Shown one piece after another: positions 49,828 through 58,966 of a DNA stretch of 64,000 bases; within the stretch, counting starts at the first letter, position 1; the number at the start of each line of letters is the position of its first letter. Under the pieces are notes generated by a model. It did not search any database. It worked only from the letters and a program-made list of their open reading frames with translations, and had not been told where the DNA came from. The position numbers and the translations under genes are program-made. Origin of the DNA: Chthonomonas sp. (GTDB taxonomy: Bacteria; Armatimonadota; Fimbriimonadia; Fimbriimonadales; Fimbriimonadaceae). The stretch spans positions 62,001 to 126,000 of the forward strand of contig JAEURP010000006.1 of the NCBI GenBank assembly GCA_016788585.1, written 5' to 3'.

Positions 49828-51481
49828 CTGGCGACAGACTGTCAATGGACTGAAGCGCGCCTTAACCTCCCCTCGGCGCCTCATCGGTGTGCTCTTCATC
49901 GTGGGCTATTACCTCATGATCTTTCGGCCATTTCGAGCCGCTGGCTCGGCCGGAAGGGGCTTTACCACTCCGTTTCTCAATGTGCCGCCTATTCAAGTCT
50001 TAGACGGGGTCTTTTTCGCCATATTCGGCGCCATGAGCTTGCTCTACCTATTGACTTTGACCGGCTATCGAGGAGGTCATCACCCGGCTGATATTGATGT
50101 TTTGTTTAGCACTCCCATATCGCCCAAGCATGTATTGGCGTTTCGGATGATCCGGGATTCGATGATGGGTCTTTTGTTGCCGCTGGTTATGGTCTTGTTC
50201 ACTTGGCGCTCGACCACAGGCGCATGGGCTCAGCTCTCTCGCGACATCGACCCCCTAGCGGCATCTAACTCCCTACGCCTTGTCACTGTTAGTTATTGTC
50301 TCATGGGAATGGGATGGGTTGCTCTTGGCTATGCCGTCTCCCTTTTCTGCAATCGGCCCGGGCTGCATTACGATCGCATGCGGCGAATGATTGGCTGGAC
50401 TCTTTCGGCGCTCATCATTGGCACTGGATACGCCTTTTATTCTCTGCTCGTCCGCGACCTTGAAGGTAAGGGGATAATCGCCACACTCAATAACCCATGG
50501 CTGCGGGCCGTGCTCTTCCTTCCGGATGCGGCAGTTCGCCTGACATTGGGACCGATCACTGGAAACACCTGGGCGGCCCTCGGGGGACTTCTGACGCTCC
50601 TTGGCTTCATCGCCGTCTGCGTCGCCCTGGCAATGAGCCAAGCTGGCTGGCTATTTGAGATCGCCGCGCAGAGAGTGAGCCAGACCGTTCAGACCGCACG
50701 CTTCGCCCGCTCGGGAGATACCTACGCAATGACGGCTCAGCGGGCCAGATCGGGCAAAACGCGGGTGCGACAATGGGGATTCCTGAATCGGCTCGTCGTC
50801 ACTGGTCCGCTCGCGCTAGTTTGGAAGGACTCCGTCAATTGTCTTCGTGGTTTCAGCTTTGTGCTGTTCCTGATTCCCGCAGTGGGAATCACCCTCAACG
50901 CCCTCATTGCTAATGCCCCTGCCGAAGACAATGGCCCAGGCAAAGGTGTCATTGCCGTGATGATCATCTCGCTCATGTCCTTTACAAACACAAGCATGGC
51001 GGCAAGTTCGGGATTTGTCGATATGCTGAACCGAGTTGACATGCTAAAGCCGCTTCCCTACTCTCCAGGTAAAACCATGTTCTTTGAGGTGCTTGGAAAG
51101 GCGTTGCCTGGCATCCTGACCTCGATCATCATTGCCTTAGGATCGCTATTTTTCATGTCCAAGGAGTGGGATCACTTAATGAGTGGCGCATTACTCGGAG
51201 TAGGTGTCGCGACGGTAATCTCGGTTTGCATCGGCCTCGCAACCGTGTTGTTTCCCGACATCGAAGACCCCTCACAGAGGGGACTCCGCGGGTTAGTTCA
51301 GCTCTTGGTGTTTGTGATCTTCGCCGTTCCCCCCATTGGGATCTACCTGAGTCTCCTCTTTGCGGCTAAGTGGCCACCCGTTGCGGCGGCAGCCCCTTCC
51401 TTCGGAGTTGGGATCGGATTGGCCATTGTTGGGGCCAACATAGCGGGGCATTTGTTCGCCAGCTTTAACCCAAACGAGTAG
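49805..51481 (+). CDS. ABC-2-type exporter permease
   Basis: A 558-aa polytopic protein with about ten to twelve membrane segments. It has the feature of putative exporter permeases with a long N-terminal half (HPADIDVLFSTPISPKHVLAF) and a central cytoplasmic stretch (about 290-330) with basic residues. It is coupled to the ATPase: AAGGAG lies 7 nt before the GTG at 49805. The substrate is unknown. The SecD-head-like and lipoprotein genes that follow could belong to the same unit, but that is not shown. Confidence 0.85.
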   Translation: MHPLLWLSWRQTVNGLKRALTSPRRLIGVLFIVGYYLMIFRPFRAAGSAGRGFTTPFLNVPPIQVLDGVFFAIFGAMSLLYLLTLTGYRGGHHPADIDVLFSTPISPKHVLAFRMIRDSMMGLLLPLVMVLFTWRSTTGAWAQLSRDIDPLAASNSLRLVTVSYCLMGMGWVALGYAVSLFCNRPGLHYDRMRRMIGWTLSALIIGTGYAFYSLLVRDLEGKGIIATLNNPWLRAVLFLPDAAVRLTLGPITGNTWAALGGLLTLLGFIAVCVALAMSQAGWLFEIAAQRVSQTVQTARFARSGDTYAMTAQRARSGKTRVRQWGFLNRLVVTGPLALVWKDSVNCLRGFSFVLFLIPAVGITLNALIANAPAEDNGPGKGVIAVMIISLMSFTNTSMAASSGFVDMLNRVDMLKPLPYSPGKTMFFEVLGKALPGILTSIIIALGSLFFMSKEWDHLMSGALLGVGVATVISVCIGLATVLFPDIEDPSQRGLRGLVQLLVFVIFAVPPIGIYLSLLFAAKWPPVAAAAPSFGVGIGLAIVGANIAGHLFASFNPNE

Positions 51482-51491
51482 AATGCTCCAT

Positions 51492-51519
51492 GGAACCGGG
51501 GCGCACTTCCCGGTGTTCC
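51492..51519 (+). other. Hairpin between exporter and SecD-head-like gene
   Basis: GGAAC and CGGG pair with CCCG and GTTCC with a 2-nt bulge around an 8-nt loop. Only TTT follows, so it is at best a weak terminator, or a leader hairpin just before the next start. TAGAAT at 51479 could be a -10. Confidence 0.4.
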
Positions 51520-51529
51520 TTTGCAAGAG

Positions 51530-52642
51530 ATGCGCTTCAGTCGGGGATCAAGAAATTTTGTTCTTGGCTTCGTAGCTTTGGTTGCCGCCGGCTATGGGGC
51601 TTGGCAGGGCTATGCCTTTCTCCAACTTCAGAACTTCGTCTTGCGAGAGCTCCCCGTGACGGAGGTCAACCTCGTCGCCCTTGACCCCAAAGCTGGCTAC
51701 CGGATCATTGTCGCGAACCAGATTGCCCAAGTCGTAGAGCAAAGGGGGGAGCAGGACGAGACCGGCTTTTCGGACGAAGAATTGAGCGGAGGGGCTAGCG
51801 CCGAGGGAGCGAGCCGCTTGCCGGTGAAGGATCTGCTCCAGGCGCTCCAGGGCGACGACAATGCGCTTTCTCAGTTCGTCATGTCGTTGAACAAAATCAG
51901 CGAGAATGACCTTCCCCCTAATCCCGTAAAGTGGAGGCAAGAGGATCTCGAATTGGCTTTCAATGGAGATTCCGCATTGCGCGCTCAACTCGAGAAGGAC
52001 CTGAACGCGAAGCTCGATGGCACGCCCCTGGATGAGGTGCGGCCGAGTTCGCTGGAGTCGGGAATCGTTGTCGACTTCCCCGTCGAAGTAACGATTAAGG
52101 AGAACGTCCATCACGCGCGGGTACTCGTCGAATACCGCACTGCTTTCGCCCGAGAAGTGATGAGGCGACTGGAGGACCGGTCCACGATTACCGAAGATAC
52201 GATTCGGGGAACCTATTTGGACGAAGCTCAAAAGATCTTGAACGGAACCAAACCCAAAGAGAATATCGTTGAGTCCATCCGTGCAAAGTTCTCAGATGCC
52301 CGCAAAGCTGAGCTTAGGCGCGCTCCCCAGCGAGTACTGGGCGCCGTAACCGTGATTCTCAATAATGAACAAATGAAGTCAGCCGCAATCGAACCTTATG
52401 AGGCATCCAATGGACAGAGGTTTCATAACCTACGAGTCGACCTGAACGACGAAGGAATGAAGCGGCTTTGGAAGTACAGCCGCGAAAACCGTGGGTTTCA
52501 AGTATTACTTACCGTTGACGGCATTCCAGTTGCCGCACCTCGCTTCCGATCCGAACTGATTAGCCATCAAGTCACCATTAACCAGCTTGCCGATGCAAGA
52601 CTGGCCCAAGACACCGCCGACGTAATCAATCACAATAGGTAA
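51530..52642 (+). CDS. Single-pass protein with a SecD P1-head-like domain
   Basis: A 370-aa protein with one N-terminal membrane helix (about 10-28). The middle is helical and acidic. The last 100 residues (VTVILNNEQ, then LRVDLNDEGMKRLWKYSREN, VLLTVDGIPVAAPRF and DARLAQDTADVIN) resemble the head of the first periplasmic domain of SecDF, which reads F-x-x-x-G, then DG-x-x-x-x-AP. The six membrane helices of SecD are absent. It may be a stand-alone periplasmic chaperone, but this is inference. The start may be the TTG at 51521. It is followed 5 bp later by the first lipoprotein. Confidence 0.68.
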   Translation: MRFSRGSRNFVLGFVALVAAGYGAWQGYAFLQLQNFVLRELPVTEVNLVALDPKAGYRIIVANQIAQVVEQRGEQDETGFSDEELSGGASAEGASRLPVKDLLQALQGDDNALSQFVMSLNKISENDLPPNPVKWRQEDLELAFNGDSALRAQLEKDLNAKLDGTPLDEVRPSSLESGIVVDFPVEVTIKENVHHARVLVEYRTAFAREVMRRLEDRSTITEDTIRGTYLDEAQKILNGTKPKENIVESIRAKFSDARKAELRRAPQRVLGAVTVILNNEQMKSAAIEPYEASNGQRFHNLRVDLNDEGMKRLWKYSRENRGFQVLLTVDGIPVAAPRFRSELISHQVTINQLADARLAQDTADVINHNR

Positions 52643-52647
52643 ACAAC

Positions 52648-53406
52648 GTGAAACTCATCAACTCCGCCATCTTTGTCAGCCTGCTCTTCCTCGCTGGCTG
52701 CAACCAAAATCAAGCTACAGGCTACGTGCCTGAAGAGATCAAGATCGTTAATGCCGCGGATGCTGCGGCCGCAAAGGACGAATCCTTCTTTCCCATGGTT
52801 CGGGGTAACCAATGGGTCTATGCCATCAGCACAAGTGTTACCGTCGGAGGAACACCCTCACGAGCTCAAGAGCAGGATATGACCTTCCGCTGTACCAACG
52901 TGTACACGCAAGGCGATAAGACTTACGCCACGATGGAGGCCGTTGCCCGAGGTCAGGTAAATGAACGACAACAGTGGATTCTAGAGAAGGGTAAGGGCTT
53001 CTATCAAGCATCAGTCGGCGATCCACCTAAGATCTTTACGCCTCCACAGCCGGCCATGAGCTTCCCCGTCAAGACCGGCAACAACTACACTTGGGAAGGG
53101 GTGGGGTACGTTCCGGAGGGACTCTCGAAGAAGGCCAAGATGGAGTCCAAGACACTGGCAAGGCAAGAAGTCGACACTGACGCAGGACGAATGATTACCG
53201 TCCCCATTTTAACCGTGATTAGTTGGGATTCTGGAAGAGCCGCACAAACGACATGGTGGGCACCAGGCGTGGGCATCGCCAGGCACCGCCAAGAGGTGGT
53301 TGCCGTTCGGACGGTCCAGCGAAATGGAAAAGCCGTTCAAGAACAGGCGATCGCGGTCTCGACAATGCGCTTAAAGAGCACCACCCTCAAGAAGGCCGAG
53401 AAGTAG
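52648..53406 (+). CDS. Tandem lipoprotein 1
   Basis: A 252-aa lipoprotein (signal with LFLAGC, lipid at Cys18). The mature part starts with FFPMVRGNQWVYAI, and has SFPVKTGNNYTWEGVG in the middle and TTWWAPGVGIARHRQ near the end. The pattern of a strand with W-Y, then P-x-x-x-G-x-x-W, then a W-x-x-x-G-x-G strand recurs in the next two proteins. It recalls DUF3108/TapB-like beta-barrels of unknown function. The start is GTG with AGGT 8 nt upstream. Confidence 0.72.
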   Translation: MKLINSAIFVSLLFLAGCNQNQATGYVPEEIKIVNAADAAAAKDESFFPMVRGNQWVYAISTSVTVGGTPSRAQEQDMTFRCTNVYTQGDKTYATMEAVARGQVNERQQWILEKGKGFYQASVGDPPKIFTPPQPAMSFPVKTGNNYTWEGVGYVPEGLSKKAKMESKTLARQEVDTDAGRMITVPILTVISWDSGRAAQTTWWAPGVGIARHRQEVVAVRTVQRNGKAVQEQAIAVSTMRLKSTTLKKAEK

Positions 53407-54110
53407 TGCGCGGACTCTTGCCAATTCTCGTGCTCGCAACGGCCGTAGGCTGTGCGCCACCGCCTGCCTCAGCACCAGAGAAGCCTCTGACTACCAATCA
53501 ACCCGCTACCGACGCGCCAAAGCCTGCTCCTACGGAAGTTGCCGCAGCATTACAGCACGACGGATACATCTATGGCGGATTTAGCAAGCCTGGAACCCAA
53601 AACTTCGTTGTTAAGATCTCGGGGCAAGAAGATGGTGAAGGGTCCCAAACGACGGTGTTGAAATCCAGCGAGAGCGGATTAGTCACGTACGAGCGGTCTC
53701 GAGACGGGGTTCTGGCACCCGTCGGTTCCGACGTTGTGAAACTGGACTCAAAGGGAGTGACGGTCGTTAGCGTTTCGGTTGGAAAGCTGAAGGCGCCTTC
53801 ACTAGAATTGCCAGCCAATCTCGCCGCAGGCCAAACTTGGACGGCCACTTCTTCCATTGACACGGGCTCCGCTACGATCAAGAACGCGGGCACTTACCGG
53901 GTAGTTGGAGACGCCCCGATCAAAGTTGCCGCGGGTTCGTTTACAGCTCGAAAAGTACTGTTCTCGGGCACAATCGAAACCTCTCAGGGACGCGGGAAGC
54001 TTTCAGGCACGTATTGGTTTGTCAAGGACCTTGGGGCTGTTAAGACTGAGATGATTACCACTCTCGATGGGCAGAAGCCTCAGACATTCATCCTAGAACT
54101 CAAAAAATGA
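53406..54110 (+). CDS. Tandem lipoprotein 2
   Basis: A 234-aa lipoprotein (signal with ATAVGC), then a Pro/Ala-rich linker of about 30 residues. Shared features are LPANLAAGQTWTAT, an IKVAAGSFTARKV strand and GTYWFVKDLGAVKTEM at the end, which match its neighbours by position. I chose the GTG at 53406, sharing one base with the previous TAG (TAGTG). The frame is open upstream over lipoprotein 1, where it would give a non-signal sequence. Function unknown. Confidence 0.72.
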   Translation: MRGLLPILVLATAVGCAPPPASAPEKPLTTNQPATDAPKPAPTEVAAALQHDGYIYGGFSKPGTQNFVVKISGQEDGEGSQTTVLKSSESGLVTYERSRDGVLAPVGSDVVKLDSKGVTVVSVSVGKLKAPSLELPANLAAGQTWTATSSIDTGSATIKNAGTYRVVGDAPIKVAAGSFTARKVLFSGTIETSQGRGKLSGTYWFVKDLGAVKTEMITTLDGQKPQTFILELKK

Positions 54111-54736
54111 CATGCTCGCCGACAGGGAATCTGCTGATGATTAGTATGCCGGCTCTCGCATTGTTCGGTTGCATGCAGACATCCGAGAAGGCTCCGCTTG
54201 CCGAATTTCGGGCAGACAAACTGCCCTACGATAAAGCACTACTAGTCGTGGCGGGCAGCCAACTTGAAGTGGGGATGAAGGAGGAACGAAAGCCGGGTGA
54301 AGTCGTTTTCAATCTGGTTTCGCGGCATGGGGTCACCTTTGAGCACGAAGCTTATAAGTTTGATTCAGACCGATTTACCTTATGGCGCGCTGGTGGCGAG
54401 TTGTACAACCCAGTTATTCCGCTACTCGAAAACCCTGTTTCGTCTGGGGCTAAGTGGTCTTGGAAAGGAACGATGATTCTGGCGGCCGACGGAACACCTT
54501 CCACTGGCCCTGGCTCATCGACCCCCGCCACGGCCGACATCGTGGTCTCAAACGACAAGCTCAATCTTCGCGCCGGTCCGGTCGATTCAAAGAGGGTCGA
54601 CGTGGTCCTGAAAGTGATAAGCGGAGGGCCTAACCCAGCCGAAAGAAAGCTAAGCTTTTGGTTTGTGAGAGGACAAGGCATGATCAAGCGAGAGTTTGCA
54701 GCTTCGTCAACACGCGTTCCCGACGAGGGACAGTAG
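54107..54736 (+). CDS. Tandem lipoprotein 3
   Basis: A 209-aa protein with an N-terminal hydrophobic segment and ALALFGC, a likely lipobox at Cys22. ENPVSSGAKWSWKGTM, KRVDVVLKVISGG and LSFWFVRGQGMIKREF match the corresponding blocks of lipoproteins 1 and 2. It overlaps lipoprotein 2 by 4 bp (ATGA) and its TAG overlaps the rodA GTG by one base. The three tandem genes therefore appear translationally linked to rodA. Confidence 0.7.
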   Translation: MTCSPTGNLLMISMPALALFGCMQTSEKAPLAEFRADKLPYDKALLVVAGSQLEVGMKEERKPGEVVFNLVSRHGVTFEHEAYKFDSDRFTLWRAGGELYNPVIPLLENPVSSGAKWSWKGTMILAADGTPSTGPGSSTPATADIVVSNDKLNLRAGPVDSKRVDVVLKVISGGPNPAERKLSFWFVRGQGMIKREFAASSTRVPDEGQ

Positions 54737-55893
54737 TGGCGGCCACGGAGAGGCGTGGCGGCCTCCTTCGGGCCAGCGGGTTCGATCCCCTCTTCGTCGG
54801 AGCAACGATCACATTGCTACTCGTAGGCCTGGTCTCCATCTACTCGGTGAACCAAGCTGTGCCTGCAATTGGAGCCTTCAAGAAACAACTCTTGCTCCTT
54901 GCAATCGGCGCTATCCCGTTCAGTATCTTCCTGCTCACCCCCGCAACAATTTGGAACCGGCTTGTGAACTGGCTCTATGCGCTTAACCTCGTGATGCTAA
55001 CCGGAGTAATCCTAAAAGGTTCGACGGCGGGCGGTGCCCAGCGCTGGCTCGATTTAGGACCCATTCAGTTTCAGCCCAGTGAGATGAGCAAGATCATCAC
55101 GGTCATTACGCTATCCGTGTTCTTCAACCGCCGCCGGGAGAGCCTCGGTGAATTTAGCACCTTCTTTCTGTCCTTTTTGCACGTGTTACCCACGTTACTG
55201 CTGGTGTTTCTCCAGCCCCACCTTGGTGCCACCATTACAATCTTTGTTTCGTGGCTCGCAATCAGTCTAGTCGCAACCGTTCCTTGGAAGCACATTGTCT
55301 TGCTCCTCACTACATTGGTTCTGGGCGCGTCGATTGTGGGCACGACCATGCTTCAGCCTTACCAGCTTGAACGAGTGAGGACATTGTTCTCGAGCCAGAA
55401 GGATAACCAAAAGGAGCACTATCAGCAAGACCAAGCCATGATTGCCATCGGTGTTGGCGGCACTTTAGGGCAGGGGTATCTGAGGGGAGAACAAAAGGAG
55501 CGCCGTGCCGTGCCCGAGCAACATAACGACTTCATCTTTACCGTAATCGGCGAGGAAGGGGGATTCTTTGGCTCTGCTCTAGTGCTACTTGCTTTCGCTC
55601 TTTTCTTTGGCCGGGGCTGGTTCCTATCGCTTCAAATGGGTGACCTCTTTGGTCGCATGGCCTGTATTGGCGTCCTTTCGGTCCTTGCCTTTCATTGGGT
55701 CGTCAATATGGCGATGAACTTGGGCATCGGACCGGTCGTTGGCCTGTGGCTCCCATTTGTTTCTTACGGCGGGACTGCGCTGTGGCTTTGCCTGTCCTGC
55801 GTTGGGCTCATCATCAACCTCAATGCAAGGGCCCAAGAGGGTGTCTTCTCCGGCGGTGCCGCACCACAAAATTGGCTCGACAGGTCCGACTAG
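54736..55893 (+). CDS. rodA: SEDS-family peptidoglycan glycosyltransferase, RodA type
   Basis: A 385-aa protein with about ten membrane helices. SEDS signatures are GGAQRWLDLGPIQFQPSEMSK near residue 95 (given as one block, 20 residues from GAQ) and the catalytic-site segment QHNDFIFTVIGEEGGFFG near 260, with its Asp. The C-terminal VSYGGTALW is also typical. RodA polymerises glycan during elongation together with a PBP2, which is not in the window. FtsW is the alternative, but it normally lies in the mur cluster. I chose the GTG at 54736 because it overlaps the lipoprotein stop. Confidence 0.88.
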   Translation: MAATERRGGLLRASGFDPLFVGATITLLLVGLVSIYSVNQAVPAIGAFKKQLLLLAIGAIPFSIFLLTPATIWNRLVNWLYALNLVMLTGVILKGSTAGGAQRWLDLGPIQFQPSEMSKIITVITLSVFFNRRRESLGEFSTFFLSFLHVLPTLLLVFLQPHLGATITIFVSWLAISLVATVPWKHIVLLLTTLVLGASIVGTTMLQPYQLERVRTLFSSQKDNQKEHYQQDQAMIAIGVGGTLGQGYLRGEQKERRAVPEQHNDFIFTVIGEEGGFFGSALVLLAFALFFGRGWFLSLQMGDLFGRMACIGVLSVLAFHWVVNMAMNLGIGPVVGLWLPFVSYGGTALWLCLSCVGLIINLNARAQEGVFSGGAAPQNWLDRSD

Positions 55894-55895
55894 CC

Positions 55896-55934
55896 AAAAA
55901 AAAAGGGCCGTCGGGGATCTCTCCCCAACGGCCT
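55896..55934 (-). terminator. Terminator of the third dockerin-tailed gene
   Basis: On the minus strand GGCCGTTGGGGA pairs with TCCCCGACGGCC (one mismatch) around a short loop and is followed by nine T. Its A-tract on the plus strand may help it also stop rodA transcripts. Confidence 0.85.
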
Positions 55935-55964
55935 AACTCACTTTTCTGTTAAGGGCGCTGACCC

Positions 55965-57614
55965 TTAAATATCGTCTACGCCGCCGAAGTTGGCGATGAC
56001 GATATCGATGTCAGCCGCGTCGACTTCACCAGAGGCATCGGCATCCGATGGGATGTCGCTCGTCGAGGAGAAGTCAGCAATCACTTGGTCGATGTCAGCG
56101 GCATCTACTTCACCCGTGTTGTTCACGTCGCCGTTCTGCATCGTGGCCGTACCAATCGCTTGGTTAGAACCAGTCAGGTTCACAGCAACGATTCGCTTCA
56201 GGAACGAAGAACCATCCAGGATCAGCTGAGCTGAACCAGTCGCGGCACCAGCATCGATGGTAAACGCCGTGCTTGGAGAGTTGGCGTTAATCGTGCCGCT
56301 CGCGATCGTCGTTACACCCTGCTTCAGCTGATAGCTGATCGCTCGAGTGTAGCCGAACGAAGCAACCGTGTCACCAAGGGCCAACGTACCAGTAACGTTT
56401 TGACTCGGTGCCAGCCTATAGATGGTGAACGGAACGTCGATATTGACCGAACCATCGAGGACGTTGGTAAAGGTCATCGCAACTGCGTCATATTGTCGAG
56501 CATTGCCAGCAAAGGTGGTGTTTGGCGTCGGGAATCCCGGATCCATGATAGGAGGCGTGAAGGAAACACCCGTTAACGAGTATTCAACGTAGTACGAACC
56601 CGGAGCCAAGTGGACATTCGGGAACGATGCACGAACATTCATGACCGGACGATTGGTGAGCAAGATAGAGGCCGCATTTTGAACACGGAATACGCCTGAC
56701 CAACCCGTAGAGGACATTACTGTGCTCGAAGCCACTACATTGGCACCAAGCCCTGCCGGGTCAGCATCCCAAATCTTGACAATGACACCAGTTGCCGTTG
56801 ACGTTGTGGATGAACCCGTGAGATAGCCATAACCGCTAATCTGCGCAACATCCCAACCTGGACCAGCCGGAACCGTAAAGTCGTCGATCAGCGACAAAGA
56901 AGCTGCAGAGCTTACGCCGGTGCCAAAAAGAGTACCTGTGGTCGCGATGACGCTAGCATTGGCACCGCCAGCGCCCTGACCGATCGCGTTAGCCGGGTTG
57001 CCATTATCGTAGAGCACCGCGTGACCAGCGATTGGGTTTGGCCAAGCTGGCGGAGGAGGAGGTGCAACGTAGGCGTTCATCTTAAACACGACGTTGGCGC
57101 CAGTCGCATCCGGTCCTGCAACGTCGTCATCGTAGCAATCGTATGCTTCCAAGCTCCATGTGGAACCAATTGGGATTGCAGATTGCACGGGCAAGGTAGC
57201 GGCACTGTTCCAAGTATAAGGGCCGCTGGCGCCAAGGGACCGGATTGAGTTTGCTGGAACACTCACTGTGGTGAATGTGGCACCAGTAGCTAGGCGAAAG
57301 TGGGTGATCAGCGTAGGAAAAGCAGAGTTCACAAGCTTGAAGCCAGGTTCCTCAGCATAAGTGCCCGCAAATACTGACGTAAGATCGGCACTGATCACGG
57401 TGACGTCAGCACCTAGTGAATAGGCGGCTGTTTCGGCGCCGCTCGTGTGCAAGGAGTTCGTTCCTCCGCTGGCGGCACCAGTGTTGGTCAAGTTGCCCGG
57501 ATTGGAAGAGAAGGTCGCCGAGCCGACATTGATTGTGATTTGCCCGTATGCCGATGATGCGACGACCATTAGGGCCACAACACCCACAGCGGGGGAGAGA
57601 TTTCTTTTAATCAT
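55965..57614 (-). CDS. Large secreted protein with C-terminal dockerin repeat
   Basis: A 549-aa exported protein: signal peptide (1-24, ending SSAYG), a beta-rich body (about 25-420) with an AAPPPPPAWPNP-like linker region near residue 195, and a C-terminal 150 residues homologous to the dockerin-tailed protein at 19802. The shared part is DGSSFLKRIVAVNLTGSNQAIG-like, then MQNGDVNNTGEVDAADID and SDADASGEVDAADIDIVI (two EF-hand loops). I chose the ATG at 57614 for its signal peptide; a TTG at 57638 is in frame. A TATAAAAT lies about 45 nt upstream. No palindromic operator is visible here. Confidence 0.85.
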   Translation of the reverse strand: MIKRNLSPAVGVVALMVVASSAYGQITINVGSATFSSNPGNLTNTGAASGGTNSLHTSGAETAAYSLGADVTVISADLTSVFAGTYAEEPGFKLVNSAFPTLITHFRLATGATFTTVSVPANSIRSLGASGPYTWNSAATLPVQSAIPIGSTWSLEAYDCYDDDVAGPDATGANVVFKMNAYVAPPPPPAWPNPIAGHAVLYDNGNPANAIGQGAGGANASVIATTGTLFGTGVSSAASLSLIDDFTVPAGPGWDVAQISGYGYLTGSSTTSTATGVIVKIWDADPAGLGANVVASSTVMSSTGWSGVFRVQNAASILLTNRPVMNVRASFPNVHLAPGSYYVEYSLTGVSFTPPIMDPGFPTPNTTFAGNARQYDAVAMTFTNVLDGSVNIDVPFTIYRLAPSQNVTGTLALGDTVASFGYTRAISYQLKQGVTTIASGTINANSPSTAFTIDAGAATGSAQLILDGSSFLKRIVAVNLTGSNQAIGTATMQNGDVNNTGEVDAADIDQVIADFSSTSDIPSDADASGEVDAADIDIVIANFGGVDDI

Positions 57615-57721
57615 GATTGGATATCCATCAAGGCGCAATGGCCTCTCGCTAACATTTTATAGGAATAACTCAGAGCCTGATCAGGAAAAATTGCTTTTTT
57701 GCACTTTGAGGCAAAACACGG

Positions 57722-57750
57722 CAAAAGAGCGGGGTGCCCGCACCCCGCTC
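57722..57750 (-). terminator. Terminator of citrate synthase gene
   Basis: On the minus strand GAGCGGGGTG and CACCCCGCTC form a 10-bp stem with loop CGGG, followed by TTTTGC. It lies 24 bp after the gltA stop. Confidence 0.85.
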
Positions 57751-57773
57751 AATAACATAAAGAGACTCTGCCC

Positions 57774-58916
57774 TTAGCGCTCCGATATCGGAACCCAGAT
57801 CGCGCTGGTCGGTCCTTCGTAGATGCAGTTCGGGCGAATAAGGCGGTTGTTTCGAAGCTGCTCCAGCATGTGCGTGGACCAGCCGCTGACGCGGGCAATC
57901 ACGAAGATAGGCGTGTATAGATCAATCGGTATGCCTAAGACATAGTAAGCGTAAGCCGCCGGGAAATCCACGTTTGGATAAATGTTCTTCTCGGTTTCCA
58001 TCACATTTTCCAAAATGTCAGCGATCTCGCTCCAAGTCGTTTGCCCCTTCTCGGCCGAAAGCTCCTTGGCAACCTTGGTCATGTAGATCGCGCGTGGGTC
58101 TCGCTTCTTGTATTCGCGGTGCCCAAAGCCCATGATTTTCTTCTTGTTGGTCAATGCGTCTCGAATCCAAGCTTCAGCCTTATCGGGCGAACCTATCTCT
58201 TGGAGCATTCGCATGGCTTCTTCGTTCGCGCCACCATGGAGCGGACCGCGAAGGGTGCCGATGCCGCTGGCGATACCAGAGTACAGATCGCTCAAGGTTG
58301 CCACCGTTACTCGGCACGCGAATGTCGAAGCGTTGAAACCATGCTCGGCATAGAGCGTGAGTGAGCTATCGAGAACGTGGGCCGTCTGTGTGTTTGGCTC
58401 CTCGCCCGACATCAAGTAGAGGAAGTTCTGGGCAATCGTATGCTCCGGCTTTGGCTTCAGTGGTTCGAGCCCTTGTCGAATTCGGTGGCCATTACCGACG
58501 ATCGTGCTGGCCTTGGCGAGGATCCGAATTGCCTTTGCGACATTGGCCGCGTCATCAGTGGCAGGCTTCGCATAGTCGGGATCGAACGGCGCGTAGGCGA
58601 CAAATCCTGCCTTGGTCATGTCCATCGGGTGGACCGTGTTCGGCAATTGCTTCATCGCCGTGTAAACTTGCTCTGGAACTTCGCGCTCATCGGCGAGGAT
58701 CTTCTTCAAGGCGTCAAGTTCCGCCTGGTTAGGCAAGTGACCGTAAATCAGTAGGTGGGCGGTTTCTTCGAAGCTTCCCTTGCTTGCCAAATCGTGGACG
58801 TCATAGCCACGGTAAATCAGGCTACTGGTCTCGCTGACGATCTCACTTATCGTCGAAATTCCGCCAATAACGCCCTCAAGGCCGGGGCTGTAATTCGGGT
58901 AGGTCGTTGCACTCAT
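57774..58916 (-). CDS. gltA: Citrate synthase
   Basis: Citrate synthase condenses acetyl-CoA and oxaloacetate. The 380-aa length fits the type I/II short form. Signatures are GYDVHDLASKGSFEETAHLL near the N-terminus, GPLHGGANEEAMRML with the catalytic His, and MGFGHREYKKRDPRA with the second His. I chose the ATG at 58916, where the protein starts MSATTYPNYSPGLEG; the frame is open 18 codons further toward ftsK. A TACACT 13 nt before the ATG would give a leader of about 6 nt. A methylcitrate synthase role cannot be excluded. Confidence 0.95.
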   Translation of the reverse strand: MSATTYPNYSPGLEGVIGGISTISEIVSETSSLIYRGYDVHDLASKGSFEETAHLLIYGHLPNQAELDALKKILADEREVPEQVYTAMKQLPNTVHPMDMTKAGFVAYAPFDPDYAKPATDDAANVAKAIRILAKASTIVGNGHRIRQGLEPLKPKPEHTIAQNFLYLMSGEEPNTQTAHVLDSSLTLYAEHGFNASTFACRVTVATLSDLYSGIASGIGTLRGPLHGGANEEAMRMLQEIGSPDKAEAWIRDALTNKKKIMGFGHREYKKRDPRAIYMTKVAKELSAEKGQTTWSEIADILENVMETEKNIYPNVDFPAAYAYYVLGIPIDLYTPIFVIARVSGWSTHMLEQLRNNRLIRPNCIYEGPTSAIWVPISER

Positions 58917-58966
58917 GGTCCAACACCAAAGTGTACCCTTGAGTAGCGTTTCGAAGCGACCGAAAA

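Noticed and set aside
51490-51684. Short frame with ATG 5 nt after a TAGAAT
   Set aside because: It overlaps the SecD-head-like gene in another frame and its product is low-complexity with no domain.
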